Below are positions 19,151 through 27,513 of a stretch of DNA of 45,391 bases, one piece after another; the first letter of the stretch is position 1, and each line of letters starts with the position of its first letter. The position numbers and the translations under genes are program-made. The stretch covers positions 1 to 45,391 of the forward strand of contig CAINOE010000182.1 of the NCBI GenBank assembly GCA_903851415.1, in the 5' to 3' direction. A model generated the notes under the pieces. It saw nothing but the letters and a program-made list of their open reading frames with translations. It searched no databases and had not been told where the DNA came from. The stretch is from an uncultured Rhodopila sp. (lineage in GTDB: Bacteria; Pseudomonadota; Alphaproteobacteria; Acetobacterales; Acetobacteraceae).

Positions 19151-19621
19151 ATGACTGCGATGGCGAATTGCGTCCTGGCAGTAACGATAATCCTGCTCGC
19201 CGCGTGCGGGCCGACGCCTGAGCAACAGGCCGCCATGGCTGCCGCACAGCGTGCCGACGACCAGAACCGATGTATCGGTTATGGCTTCGCGCCCTCAACC
19301 GATGCTTTTGCCAGTTGCATGATGACCACCGCCTCTCAGCGAGAGGCTCAGCAGGCTGCCGATCGGCGGGCGGCCGCTGCACAGCAGGCTGCCACCGACC
19401 GCCAGAACGCGGCCATTCAGGCCCGGAAAGACGCGGCCGACCGGGATGCCTGGGACCGAACGACCCACCAGGGCGCCTACAGCGATTATTCGTCTGGCGC
19501 CCCGGCCTATTCGCCGCCGCAATTCCCCGCTTCGTCGTCCTCGACCCCCGTGGACGCCGTCCGCAACTCTATCCAGGATGACATGGACAGGATGGAACAC
19601 GCCGGGACGCTATCGCAATGA
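19151..19621 (+). CDS. Small lipoprotein with an RC..GF..STDAF..C motif
   Basis: A 156-residue protein with a short signal peptide and lipobox LAAC (Cys19). After it come an Ala/Gln-rich helix, the motif RCIGYGFAPSTDAFASCMM and a long Ala/Gln/Arg coiled-coil-like helix (residues 60-100) before a Pro/Ser-rich tail. The Cys-GF-TDAF-Cys motif recurs in small lipoproteins of unknown function in many proteobacteria. Its stop overlaps the start of the next lipoprotein gene by four bases, so the two are coupled and may act together in the envelope. Confidence 0.8.
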   Translation: MTAMANCVLAVTIILLAACGPTPEQQAAMAAAQRADDQNRCIGYGFAPSTDAFASCMMTTASQREAQQAADRRAAAAQQAATDRQNAAIQARKDAADRDAWDRTTHQGAYSDYSSGAPAYSPPQFPASSSSTPVDAVRNSIQDDMDRMEHAGTLSQ

Positions 19622-19944
19622 GCCCGCGCCTCGGTGTTGGCGCCGCTCTGATTCTGCTCGCAGGCTGCGACATGTCGTCGTTGCCGCACGGAAATCTCGG
19701 CATGCCGGACATGAGCGGCGGCCCCGGATTCACCAGCAGCCAGTTCAATGACAAGAATTACCCCGATCCGAATCCGCACAGTGCTTCAGACGATGCGCAG
19801 CGCGCGGCCTACCAGCAGCACCAGCAGGAGCAGCTCGATGAAAGCGGCCCCGATCTGAGCCGCATGAGTTGCAGCGGCGGCGGCACATCATCCAGCGGCG
19901 CAAACGCCGGCACATTGTCATCCAGCACATCGTGCCATAATTGA
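19618..19944 (+). CDS. Small lipoprotein, function unknown
   Basis: A 108-residue protein with lipobox LAGC (Cys17) after a short hydrophobic signal. The mature part is low in hydrophobic residues and rich in Ser, Gly, Gln and Asp, with QQHQQEQ and Ser/Gly-rich stretches and two further Cys near the end (SCSGGG and TSCHN). I do not recognise the family. ATGA overlap with the preceding lipoprotein gene indicates one operon. A T-run near 19988 could end the transcript, but I see no clear stem in front of it. Confidence 0.7.
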   Translation: MSPRLGVGAALILLAGCDMSSLPHGNLGMPDMSGGPGFTSSQFNDKNYPDPNPHSASDDAQRAAYQQHQQEQLDESGPDLSRMSCSGGGTSSSGANAGTLSSSTSCHN

Positions 19945-20046
19945 CTCATCGCGGCCACGGGATGATACATGGCAGCCTGACAAATCGTTTTTTGGGCCCA
20001 TCAAAGCCACTGCAAAGGCCTTTGTTCGCATGCTGAGCGGCGGCGA

Positions 20047-20559
20047 TCACGAAGCGGAGGTGCACGCCAGCGTCGTCCGCACCGCGTCCGCCTGCGGCGT
20101 GGGCGGCTCCTTGCCAAGAAACGCCACCAGCTTGCGGTTGTCGAGCCGGATCGGCGTCCTCCGGAAATAGCGCATCTTGTAGAGTTCACAGCGCGTCTGC
20201 CGATCGCGTTCAGCCGCTTGCCCGGCGAGACCAGCGCCTGGCCGAACCAGTCGTTGCCCGCGGCCGAACCGAAGAAATCGCCGAAGCGGACGATCAGCGC
20301 CGGTGCCCCGCGCGGCTGCCCGCCTCCAGCCGCCGTTCCAGGACCGTAGTTGAAGATCGTGCCGGGGAGCACGACACGGGCACCGACGGCTTTTGCCGCC
20401 GCGATACTGTTGTCGATCATCGGCAACACACACGCCGGCGACCCGCGTGGCTTGGGCGATTGCCGCGGACCCGGTGTTTGAGCGCAGCAGCCCCGCCGCC
20501 GTCTCGCCGCCGATACCGCCGGTGGCGCCGAGCTTCAGCGCCGTCTTCCTGTCGCTCAT
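20047..20559 (-). pseudogene. Degraded NAD(P)-dependent epimerase/NmrA-like gene
   Basis: Three pieces of one protein family lie in different frames. The N-terminal Rossmann start KLGATGGIGGETAAGLL is at 20559 downward. LPMIDNSIAAAKAVGARVV and FGDFFGSAAGNDWF are in a second frame (about 20430-20210). PIRLDNRKLVAFLGKEP returns to the first frame near the end (about 20180-20047). Between the first two pieces the normal middle of the NAD-binding domain is missing, and between the later two a large block is missing. At least two frameshifts and two internal deletions make it non-functional. An intact relative would be about 300 residues. Confidence 0.75.
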
Positions 20560-20664
20560 TCGCGCGTCCCTCCCGTGCCGCGCAAACGAAATACCCGCAC
20601 GGCGGTGCGCTACCCCGCCAACTTGCTATAAGCCCCCCGCAACCGCCTGAGCACCCGAGGACCC

Positions 20665-22287
20665 ATGATCCGCCTGGACACCATCAGCAAGCAGAACGGC
20701 AGCCGCCTGGTCTTCATCGAGGCCTCCGCCGCGTTGCAGAAAGGCGAGAAGATCGGCCTCGTCGGCCCCAACGGCGCGGGCAAGACCACGCTGTTCCGCA
20801 TGATCACCGGCCAGGAGGAACCGGACGGCGGCCAGATCCTGGTCGATCGCGGCACCACCATCGGCTTCTTCAGCCAGGATGTCGGCGAGATGTCCGGCCG
20901 CAGCGCCGTCGCCGAGGTGATGGACGGCGCCGGCGCGGTCAGCGTGGTGGCGGCGGAGTTGGCTGAGCTGGAGCACGCGATGGCCGATCCGGAGCGGGCG
21001 GATGAGATGGAGGCGATTATCGAGCGGTTCGGGGATGTGCAGGCGCGGTTCGAGGAACTCGGCGGCTACGCGCTGGAGGGCAAGGCGCGCGAGGTGCTGG
21101 ACGGCCTCGGCTTCAGCCAGGAGATGATGGACGGCGATGTCGGGGTGCTGTCCGGCGGCTGGAAGATGCGCGTGGCGCTGGCGCGCATCCTGCTGATGAA
21201 CCCCGATGTCATGCTGCTGGACGAGCCGAGCAACCATCTCGACCTGGAAAGCCTGATCTGGCTGGAGACGTTCCTGGCCGGCTTCGACGGCGCGCTGGTG
21301 ATGACCTCGCACGACCGGGAGTTCATGAACCGCGTCATCAACAAGGTGATCGAGATCGATGGCGGGTGTTTGACGGAGTTCTCCGGCGACTACGAATTCT
21401 ACGAACAGCAGCGCGCGCTGAACGAAAAGCAGCTTCAGGCGCAGTTCGAGCGGCAGCAGGCGATGCTGGCGAAGGAGATCAACTTCATCGAAAAATTCAA
21501 GGCGCGCGCCTCGCATGCCGCCCAGGTGCAAAGCCGGGTGAAGAAGCTGGAGAAGATCGACCGGGTCGAGCCGCCCAAGCGGCGGGTCTCGGTGGCGTTC
21601 GATTTCGCTCCGGCGCCGCGATCGGGGGAGGACGTGGCGAAGCTGCGGGGGGTGCATAAGCGCTACGGCAGCCGGGTGATCTATGAGGGGCTGGACCTGC
21701 TGGTGCGGCGGCGGGAGCGCTGCTGCGTGCTGGGCGTGAACGGGGCGGGGAAATCGACGTTGCTGAAGCTGGTGACGGGGACGACCGAGCCGGATGCCGG
21801 CTCGGTCGTGCTGGGCGGTAGCGTGAAGCTGGGGTATTTCGCGCAGCACGCGATGGATCTGCTGGATGGCGAGAGCACGGTGTTCGAGACGCTGGAGGGG
21901 GCGTTTCCGCATGCCGGCCAGGGGTCGTTGCGCTCGCTGGCGGGGGCGTTCGGGTTCTCGGGCGATGAGATCGGCAAGCGCTGCCGGGTGCTGTCGGGGG
22001 GCGAGAAGGCGCGGCTGGTGATGGCGCTGATGTTGTACGATCCGCCGAACTTTCTGGTGCTGGACGAGCCGACGAACCACCTGGATATCGCGACGAAGGA
22101 GATGCTGATCGGGGCGTTGTCTGCTTTCGAGGGCACGATGCTGTTCGTTTCGCACGATCGTCGGTTTCTGGCGGCACTGTCGAACCGGGTGCTGGAGCTG
22201 ACGCCGGAGGGGGTGCACCAGTATGGGGGCGGGTATACGGAGTATGTGGCCCGGACGGGGCATGAGGCGCCGGGGTTGCATGTTTGA
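20665..22287 (+). CDS. ABC-F family ATP-binding protein
   Basis: A 540-residue soluble protein with two ABC ATPase domains and no membrane part, so an ABC-F translation factor acting at the ribosome. Domain 1 has Walker A GPNGAGKTT (34-42), signature LSGGW and Walker B LLDEPSNHLD. Domain 2 has GVNGAGKST, LSGGE and VLDEPTNHLD. Between them lies the charged P-site tRNA-interaction linker (about residues 235-310, EKFKARASHAAQVQSRVKK). Subfamily (Uup, YheS, EttA or YbiT) is not settled. It could protect against ribosome stalling or antibiotics. It stands alone. Confidence 0.93.
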   Translation: MIRLDTISKQNGSRLVFIEASAALQKGEKIGLVGPNGAGKTTLFRMITGQEEPDGGQILVDRGTTIGFFSQDVGEMSGRSAVAEVMDGAGAVSVVAAELAELEHAMADPERADEMEAIIERFGDVQARFEELGGYALEGKAREVLDGLGFSQEMMDGDVGVLSGGWKMRVALARILLMNPDVMLLDEPSNHLDLESLIWLETFLAGFDGALVMTSHDREFMNRVINKVIEIDGGCLTEFSGDYEFYEQQRALNEKQLQAQFERQQAMLAKEINFIEKFKARASHAAQVQSRVKKLEKIDRVEPPKRRVSVAFDFAPAPRSGEDVAKLRGVHKRYGSRVIYEGLDLLVRRRERCCVLGVNGAGKSTLLKLVTGTTEPDAGSVVLGGSVKLGYFAQHAMDLLDGESTVFETLEGAFPHAGQGSLRSLAGAFGFSGDEIGKRCRVLSGGEKARLVMALMLYDPPNFLVLDEPTNHLDIATKEMLIGALSAFEGTMLFVSHDRRFLAALSNRVLELTPEGVHQYGGGYTEYVARTGHEAPGLHV

Positions 22288-22398
22288 GGGGGGGCTCGTC
22301 GGCTGGCGTTCCGGCGGGAAAATGGATGACGGTGGCGAACCGAGCCGATTCTGTGCTAACCGGGCAAGCTGGATGCCTTGGTTGGAGCAGCCGTTGGG

Positions 22399-22884
22399 AT
22401 GAGCGAATCGGACGATGGCCGGTGGCGAAGGGAGGTGGAGGCACTTCGGGTTGAGCTGGGCCTTCCGCCGCTATCGACCTCTTCGCTTCCCGCCGTGGCG
22501 CCCGAGCACGAAATTACGCCGCTTACGTTGGATTTGGACGGGAGCGAGTTTGCCGTCTGGGTGCCGCCAGCGGCTAAGTATGCATACAGGCGAAAGTTCT
22601 TGGAGCTCGCCCGTCGTGAGAAACGTCGGGCGGCGAATGCCGGGAATGCCGCCAATACATCACAACTCATCGGCGGCGGCATCGGCGGCGCTCTCGCGAC
22701 CAGCGGCGTCATAGCTTTGGCGACAGCCTCCGGCCCTCTGGCCTTCGCGGCGGTGCTTGCAACAGGTGTCGGGTCGCTGATTGCAGCCGATGGGCTGATG
22801 GCGGGTCACTGGATGAATCAAAAGAAATTCGCTCACGAAGAGCGAAAGGAGCGATGCTCAGAGTTTGCCGAGGAGATGAAGTGA
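22399..22884 (+). CDS. Small membrane-associated protein, unknown
   Basis: A 161-residue protein from ATG 22399. It has a charged N-terminal half with a conserved-looking VWVPPAAKYAYRRKFLEL segment, followed by a long glycine/alanine-rich hydrophobic region (about residues 90-135: GGGIGGALATSGVIALAT and further hydrophobic runs) and a charged C-terminus. This resembles proteins that insert glycine-zipper helices into membranes. Its TGA overlaps the ATG of the next small gene (TGATG), so they are coupled. No family recognised. It lies at the edge of the accessory island. Confidence 0.65.
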   Translation: MSESDDGRWRREVEALRVELGLPPLSTSSLPAVAPEHEITPLTLDLDGSEFAVWVPPAAKYAYRRKFLELARREKRRAANAGNAANTSQLIGGGIGGALATSGVIALATASGPLAFAAVLATGVGSLIAADGLMAGHWMNQKKFAHEERKERCSEFAEEMK

Positions 22885-23138
22885 TGGAATACGGGCATGG
22901 TCTGCTATTGGCAGAAATTCTTATCGGCGCCGCGTGTCTGTCAATGGTATTTGCTTTCACATTTATCTATGTGTTGGTGAAGGAGGTGGCGCGCGCGTCT
23001 CGGGACAGCCAGGGCGACCAGTATGAACTTTTCATATATTTGAGAAAGACAGAATCCATATTTGGGGAATACCGTGCGCAACAGCGCAGCGAAGGAAAGC
23101 AGCCGGCGGGCGATCCCGTCGCCGCTCAGCCAGGCTGA
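22884..23138 (+). CDS. Small single-pass membrane protein, unknown
   Basis: An 84-residue protein with one clear transmembrane helix near the N-terminus (LLLAEILIGAACLSMVFAFT, then FIYVLV), followed by a charged cytoplasmic-type tail ending QPAGDPVAAQPG. The start ATG shares one base with the TGA of the preceding gene, indicating translational coupling and a possible two-component membrane complex. No family recognised. Confidence 0.6.
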   Translation: MEYGHGLLLAEILIGAACLSMVFAFTFIYVLVKEVARASRDSQGDQYELFIYLRKTESIFGEYRAQQRSEGKQPAGDPVAAQPG

Positions 23139-23188
23139 ACGACAGGTGCTCCATCGGGGATGGCGCGAATGCCTGACAAGCGAAGGTT

Positions 23189-23644
23189 TCAGGCGCCATG
23201 GGCGATCAGGTCGTCCGTATCCGCTTGCAGTTCGCCCAATGCCTGCCGCACCGGTGCTTCGTTGCGCTTAATCTCCAGGACGTCCGACAGCCTGAGGCGC
23301 CGGTGCGACCCGACGCGGCGAAACGGCAGCCTGCCCGAGTCCATCCGGCGCCGCACCAGCGGGCGAGAGATACCGAGGATCGCGGCGGCATCTTCCGGCG
23401 ACACCTCGACGTCGTCGGCCAGCACGGTCACCTGGTCGCTGCCGGACAATGTTGCCAGAAGGTCGCCGATGATCTCCGCCACCGCCGTTGACAGGACGGC
23501 GGCCTGACGGGTGCCGTCGGCGTGCGTGACGGTGACCTCAATGTGGTCGGTTGGGGTCCGGCCGTTCAGCACCTCCGCCCCCAGGGTGGTCGCGGGCCGC
23601 TCGGCGGTGGGGATACTGTATCGGGCCATCAGGTTCATACCCAT
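23189..23644 (-). CDS. Excisionase/MerR-like helix-turn-helix protein
   Basis: A 151-residue protein starting at ATG 23644, supported by AGGGA six bases upstream. Residues 81-128 form an excisionase-family winged helix: VSPEDAAAILGISRPLVRR, then GRLPFRRVGSHRRLRLSDV. The N-terminal half holds a strand-rich segment. Proteins of this kind are often antitoxins encoded next to PIN toxins. Here the downstream side has an opposite-strand gene instead, so the expected partner is absent. It may be an orphan antitoxin or a transcription regulator. The frame extends to 23722, but no ribosome-binding site supports the longer form. Confidence 0.75.
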   Translation of the reverse strand: MGMNLMARYSIPTAERPATTLGAEVLNGRTPTDHIEVTVTHADGTRQAAVLSTAVAEIIGDLLATLSGSDQVTVLADDVEVSPEDAAAILGISRPLVRRRMDSGRLPFRRVGSHRRLRLSDVLEIKRNEAPVRQALGELQADTDDLIAHGA

Positions 23645-23970
23645 GGAATGTCCCTGCGATGATGATGTGGTTGTTGTAACTGGAATATCTGGAACAAGGC
23701 TGTCTTTGTCAAGGCCGGTCACTGGCTACAGTTCGGCCTGGGGTCGCTGCGGGGCGTTCGTGGCTCAGGCGGGGCATCGAGGCACAGGGCAGCATGTTTG
23801 AGGGTGGGTCGATCGGCCGTTTCGTTTTTCGGCATGATGAGGACCCGAGATGGGCGGGATCGTCGCCGAATCGACCAAGCGCGGTAGACTAGCCATATTC
23901 AACAGGTCGTGATACAAGCCGTTGGCTTGATCTGTGAAACGCGTCGTATTTGGGTGGGAGAACCGAGACT
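23645..23970. other. Intergenic region upstream of the EACC1-like operon
   Basis: About 325 bp divergent between the excisionase-like gene and the EACC1-like gene. No RNA gene or repeat was recognised. Base composition begins to shift towards A/T near its right end. It should hold promoters for both flanking genes. Confidence 0.4.
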
Positions 23971-24306
23971 ATGAGCGGCATCGTGTTGCGGCTTACCGTG
24001 CCTGCTGAGATGACAGACGAGGTGGCAAACTTGGCAAAGAATGTGGGCGCGAGCGTCTCTGAGCCGCAACCTGCGGCAAGCACAGCAAACCCTCTAAATG
24101 CACCGATTACGTTCGGCGATATCGAGGCGGCGGCCCAATTGCTAACGGTTGTGTTCACAGCGGGAACCGCAGCAGTGAAATTTCTGACGGCGGTTTTGGC
24201 GTTGCGACCAACTCCAGACAAAAAGATCACCGTATTAAATTCGAAAAGCCGGAAATCCGCCGTCCTCGGAAGAGAAACTGACATCCAAAAACTCATTGGC
24301 GAGTAG
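23971..24306 (+). CDS. Small protein with EACC1-like architecture
   Basis: A 111-residue protein from ATG 23971 (GGGAGAA upstream at 23956-23962). It has an N-terminal strand IVLRLTVP and a helix, a variable linker, one long hydrophobic helix (about residues 55-78, AAAQLLTVVFTAGTAAVKFL), and a C-terminal strand pair KITVLNSKSRKSAVL followed by a short helix DIQKLI. This order matches what I recall of effector-associated constant component 1 (EACC1) proteins described by Aravind and colleagues in bacterial conflict systems. The match is of layout only and unverified. It is followed after five bases by a putative metalloprotease gene. Confidence 0.6.
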   Translation: MSGIVLRLTVPAEMTDEVANLAKNVGASVSEPQPAASTANPLNAPITFGDIEAAAQLLTVVFTAGTAAVKFLTAVLALRPTPDKKITVLNSKSRKSAVLGRETDIQKLIGE

Positions 24307-24311
24307 ATAAA

Positions 24312-26147
24312 ATGTTCCGAATAGTTCAGGTTGATCCGGAGGCATTGACCCTTGATATCAATGCTGGTGCCATAGCAGCGCACAAGCATGGCGCTGCTCT
24401 ATTTAGACTTGTCGATCAGGCATCTATTCGAGGGCCAGCGGCGGCACTAGTGCTTGCGGATTCTAACTCCGACGCTTTTCCGGCGGAGCTAATGTTTGGG
24501 ATTTCTCTACTGCACGAGTACAGACATTATCTGGATCTAGGTTTCACTCCCTTTGGATTTTATCGGCAGAATACGGCGCATGAATTTTATATCAATTTCC
24601 CGGCTCTTTTTTTTGCGGGGAAAGCAGAGTCCATTCCTATACCACTCATGTCGGGAATGGATCCCATAACGAGACAGGCGTTGGGAATTAGTGATAGCTT
24701 TGTGGGATCTCCCCTACACCGCCTCGGGCGTACGGCGCTATCGCGAATGAAAGTCATCAACGACGAAAATGGGCCATCTAGAGATGGTCGTGGCCTAAAA
24801 ATCGGTGGGGACCGAATCCTCGAGGCACTCGCATATCTAGCCCAATTCGAGTATTTACATCAAGTACATCCAAGTAGTAAAGAAGATGATAATTTTTCGA
24901 AATTCTTTGCAGATTACAATGGTTCTGCGTTTGATTTAGCATACCGATGGTTTATTCCCTATGTTCATCAAATTCATCCAAACGAAGTTTTACCGAACAA
25001 TCGCCTCATGGCCGCTATCCTTTTTGCAAGTTTATGCGGACACATACCAGCGAAGACCAAACTACGTCGCAGCAGTGCAGAGCAACCACCTTTGGTAGGC
25101 ACAGATATCTCCCCCTACGTTCCATCCTACCGGTTCGCTAAGCTGCTCGATTTCTTTCGTTGTCATCCAAGGCCCTCATATCCAGACGACGATGAGGCTT
25201 TTCATGTTGTAAACAAAGCCTGCAAACACCTCTTCTCACTAAATATTCAGGATGAAATAGAACTAGACATTAAACATACAAATGAAAGAATTTCAGAGTT
25301 CGACATTTATATGTCGGAGCTTCCCGAAGAATTGAGGCATCTTGAGGTTCTTTCCCATTTGAACGGCCTAAACAGGCAGCGCGAAAGTCTGTTGGAATTA
25401 TTTAAGAAACAGACGTCTATATTTACGTCTTCTCAAGACTTCTACATGAGATTATCTGAGAGGTTACGACCGCCATTTATCTACCATTTCGCGCAAGGTA
25501 TGGCAGCCGAATTTGTAGATATCCCATCGGACATACGAAGAAAATGGATAGGGCTTATAAATCGGACTTATCAAAAGCCCCTCCGGGAAGAGCCGAACAA
25601 AGCGCCAACCGAGTCGGTCATCTACTCTTTTTGGTCTCCTATCCGTGGCGAAGACGGGTGTGACAAAGGCTTAGATGATTTGATACCAGAGCAGCAATCA
25701 GACCGTTTGGGCGACAGGTATTTCAACGCAAAGGCGACACTCTATTCCACATACGCACCCATACTGAGGTGGCTTCTTTACGGAAATAAGTATAGAACCC
25801 TGCTTGAGGTAGAAAACGAAAATCTGATGGAGGCCATTGGCCTCGATTCGGTTGATGTGATTTTAGATCCAATGTACGAAGAAGCTGACGACATAAGTTC
25901 ACCTGATCTTTTCATGGGGTTCTACTCCGATCGAGTGTGTAGATGCGACGTGTGCGGTTGGGAGGTAAATCGGGACACCGGGTTTCTGGTTTCCGGAAGA
26001 ACTATCCGGCAAAACGTCCAAATGCAAGAGCACTATCAGACTAAGCACCCGAGATTGTTTTATACTTTGTTCGTAAAAGACTGGTCCGACTGGATGTTAT
26101 GCAAGACGGATATGGAGCGCTTTGGGTTCCTAAAGCCTAAATTATAG
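24312..26147 (+). CDS. Putative zinc metalloprotease with HEYRH motif and C-terminal Cys2-His2 cluster
   Basis: A 611-residue protein I do not recognise as a whole. H68-E-Y-R-H72 inside a hydrophobic helix (ISLLHEYRHYLDLG) is an HExxH zincin signature. E171 in ILEALAYLAQFEY is a plausible third zinc ligand, as in gluzincins. A coiled, charged stretch lies around 315-370. The C-terminus has C545-x2-C548 (CRCDVCGW) and H574-x4-H579 (HYQTKH), a likely structural zinc finger. There is no signal peptide, so it should be cytoplasmic. Codon use is clearly more A/T-rich than the neighbours, suggesting horizontal transfer. The operon partner is the EACC1-like protein just upstream. Confidence 0.75.
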   Translation: MFRIVQVDPEALTLDINAGAIAAHKHGAALFRLVDQASIRGPAAALVLADSNSDAFPAELMFGISLLHEYRHYLDLGFTPFGFYRQNTAHEFYINFPALFFAGKAESIPIPLMSGMDPITRQALGISDSFVGSPLHRLGRTALSRMKVINDENGPSRDGRGLKIGGDRILEALAYLAQFEYLHQVHPSSKEDDNFSKFFADYNGSAFDLAYRWFIPYVHQIHPNEVLPNNRLMAAILFASLCGHIPAKTKLRRSSAEQPPLVGTDISPYVPSYRFAKLLDFFRCHPRPSYPDDDEAFHVVNKACKHLFSLNIQDEIELDIKHTNERISEFDIYMSELPEELRHLEVLSHLNGLNRQRESLLELFKKQTSIFTSSQDFYMRLSERLRPPFIYHFAQGMAAEFVDIPSDIRRKWIGLINRTYQKPLREEPNKAPTESVIYSFWSPIRGEDGCDKGLDDLIPEQQSDRLGDRYFNAKATLYSTYAPILRWLLYGNKYRTLLEVENENLMEAIGLDSVDVILDPMYEEADDISSPDLFMGFYSDRVCRCDVCGWEVNRDTGFLVSGRTIRQNVQMQEHYQTKHPRLFYTLFVKDWSDWMLCKTDMERFGFLKPKL

Positions 26148-26363
26148 CTATTCTGACTCGTGGCATCTTGGTTCGGCACAGATCATGATGTCACGAAGAT
26201 CGGCAGCACTGAGTCGGACCAAGCGACCATCTCGAGCGAATTGATTTGACGAGGCGATGAACAGACCACCATCCACCTGCTGCGACATCCGGGCGATCAA
26301 CGACTCTGACGGCACCGGCCTCGGAACGTTGCTGACAATGTTGGTATGCAGCAGACACCGCAT
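26148..26363 (-). pseudogene. Truncated VapC-like toxin remnant (left copy)
   Basis: The first 37 or so residues (MRCLLHTNIVSNV..PVPSESL..WMSQQ-like) align directly with the intact toxin encoded at 28163-28591. Homology is then lost near 26255 and the frame ends in unrelated residues at 26148, next to the stop of the metalloprotease gene. The catalytic Asp6 is His here. About 100 C-terminal residues of the PIN domain are missing. It is a non-functional duplicate. Confidence 0.75.
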
Positions 26364-26621
26364 CAGAGACCGACTTCACGTCCGACATCACGAGACCGCC
26401 GTAGATCGAGATTGGCCCCAACTACCGGAGACCTCTACAGCGCCGCGAGAACGGCACCCGTCCGGGACGGCTCCCCGGCGATCGACCGGGTCACGGCCGC
26501 GCGCGAGGGAGCGAGTAAAGTCGCGGTCCGCCTCGCGGCCAAGCACTTCGAAGCCGACAAGGCCCCGCTCGCCGAGGCGCGTGCGATAGTTTTGGATACC
26601 GCCCTTCTGTGAGTTGCCCAC
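26363..26621 (-). pseudogene. Frameshifted VapB-like antitoxin remnant (left copy)
   Basis: The reading from GTG 26621 keeps SQKGGIQNYRTRLGERGLVG and FEVLGREADRDF, matching the intact antitoxin at 28591-28890. Near 26530 it shifts frame: the later residues AAVTRSIAGEPSRTGAVLAA continue in another frame. A block corresponding to RRLAEEGPEAARL is deleted. The AAGGAGG ribosome-binding site is still present, but the ATG has become GTG. Confidence 0.75.
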
Positions 26622-26740
26622 AATCAGCCTCCTTGGCCTTCGCCGTCCGCCTCGCCCTGCCAGCCTTCATGCTTACCGCGATGATCGCCACCCCGCCGAA
26701 CCGGCCGGCGCCCGCGCTCCGGCCAGAAGACCTTCGGTCC

Positions 26741-26959
26741 TCAGGTCCTCTTCCAGTTCGGGCCAGTGAATGCCATAGCCGGCCCCGCCATTTCCCAGTG
26801 CGCACGCTGTGCCGCCGTCGCCGCTTCCAGCCTCGGATACCACGCCAGAGGCACGGTGATCGCCCGCCCGTCCATCAGCGCGACCGACAGCTCGTCCTCG
26901 CTGATCGAGACATCGCGAACCCGGATATCGGCGCCTTCAGCCCGTGCCGAAAAACTCAT
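26741..26959 (-). pseudogene. DUF2442 protein with C-terminal frameshift (left copy)
   Basis: From ATG 26959 the protein reads MSFSARAEGADIRVRDVSIS, then VALMDGRAITVPLAWYPRL, the DUF2442 core. After AHWEMAG the frame is lost: in another frame the expected ending GIHWPELEEDLRTEGLLAG continues, so one base is missing near 26785. The DUF4160 partner upstream survives only as its last dozen residues (LGKAWHEFFGTG, ending at 26939-26941). Compare the right copy at 29198-29636. Confidence 0.7.
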
Positions 26960-27163
26960 GCCATGCCTTCCCAAGCCGCGATTGATAGCGCCAAACAAGC
27001 CGATGGATACACCCCCCTGCCGCGTCCGAGCCAACGCCGCACACGGCAGGCATCGATGAAAATGTCAACTTGAACATCATCTAATTGCTCAATGCAAAGA
27101 GCAGTGCTAATGATGAACCCTAAGGGAACCACCCATGCCGACGCCCGGACAAAGGTCACCATC

Positions 27164-27499
27164 ATGAACGCCGTCGCCACCAAGCTGGACTCGCTCCGCG
27201 AGAAAGGCGCGATGAAAAGCATCGAGGTCGCCAACCTGCTCGGCACCCGCCCCGAGACGGTCTCCCGCTGGAAGCAGGGCCGAGCGTATCCCCACGCCGG
27301 CACTGAAAAGACCCTGCTGGAGCTGGAATACCTCGTCGACCAGCTTGCCGATTTCTACAAACCGGACGAAGCGCGGCAATGGATGTTCGCGCCGCAACGG
27401 CTGCTCGCCGGTGCCTCACCGGCCGAGTTGATCCGTGAAGGACGCATCGACGAGGTCATGCGGCTCGTCGCCCAAATCCGCGACGCGGTGCACTTCTAA
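27164..27499 (+). CDS. Xre/MbcA/ParS-type antitoxin (RES partner)
   Basis: A 111-residue antitoxin. An N-terminal helix-turn-helix region (MKSIEVANLLGTRPETVSRWKQGR) is followed by the toxin-binding domain of the DUF2384/MbcA/ParS type (LELEYLVDQLADFY, QRLLAGASPAELIREGRIDEV). ATG 27164 is preferred because AAAGG lies eight bases before it and relatives start there; the frame is open to 27092. It is separated by 14 bp from the RES toxin gene, with which it should form a complex and autorepress. Confidence 0.85.
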   Translation: MNAVATKLDSLREKGAMKSIEVANLLGTRPETVSRWKQGRAYPHAGTEKTLLELEYLVDQLADFYKPDEARQWMFAPQRLLAGASPAELIREGRIDEVMRLVAQIRDAVHF

Positions 27500-27513
27500 C
27501 CACCGAGCGAGGT

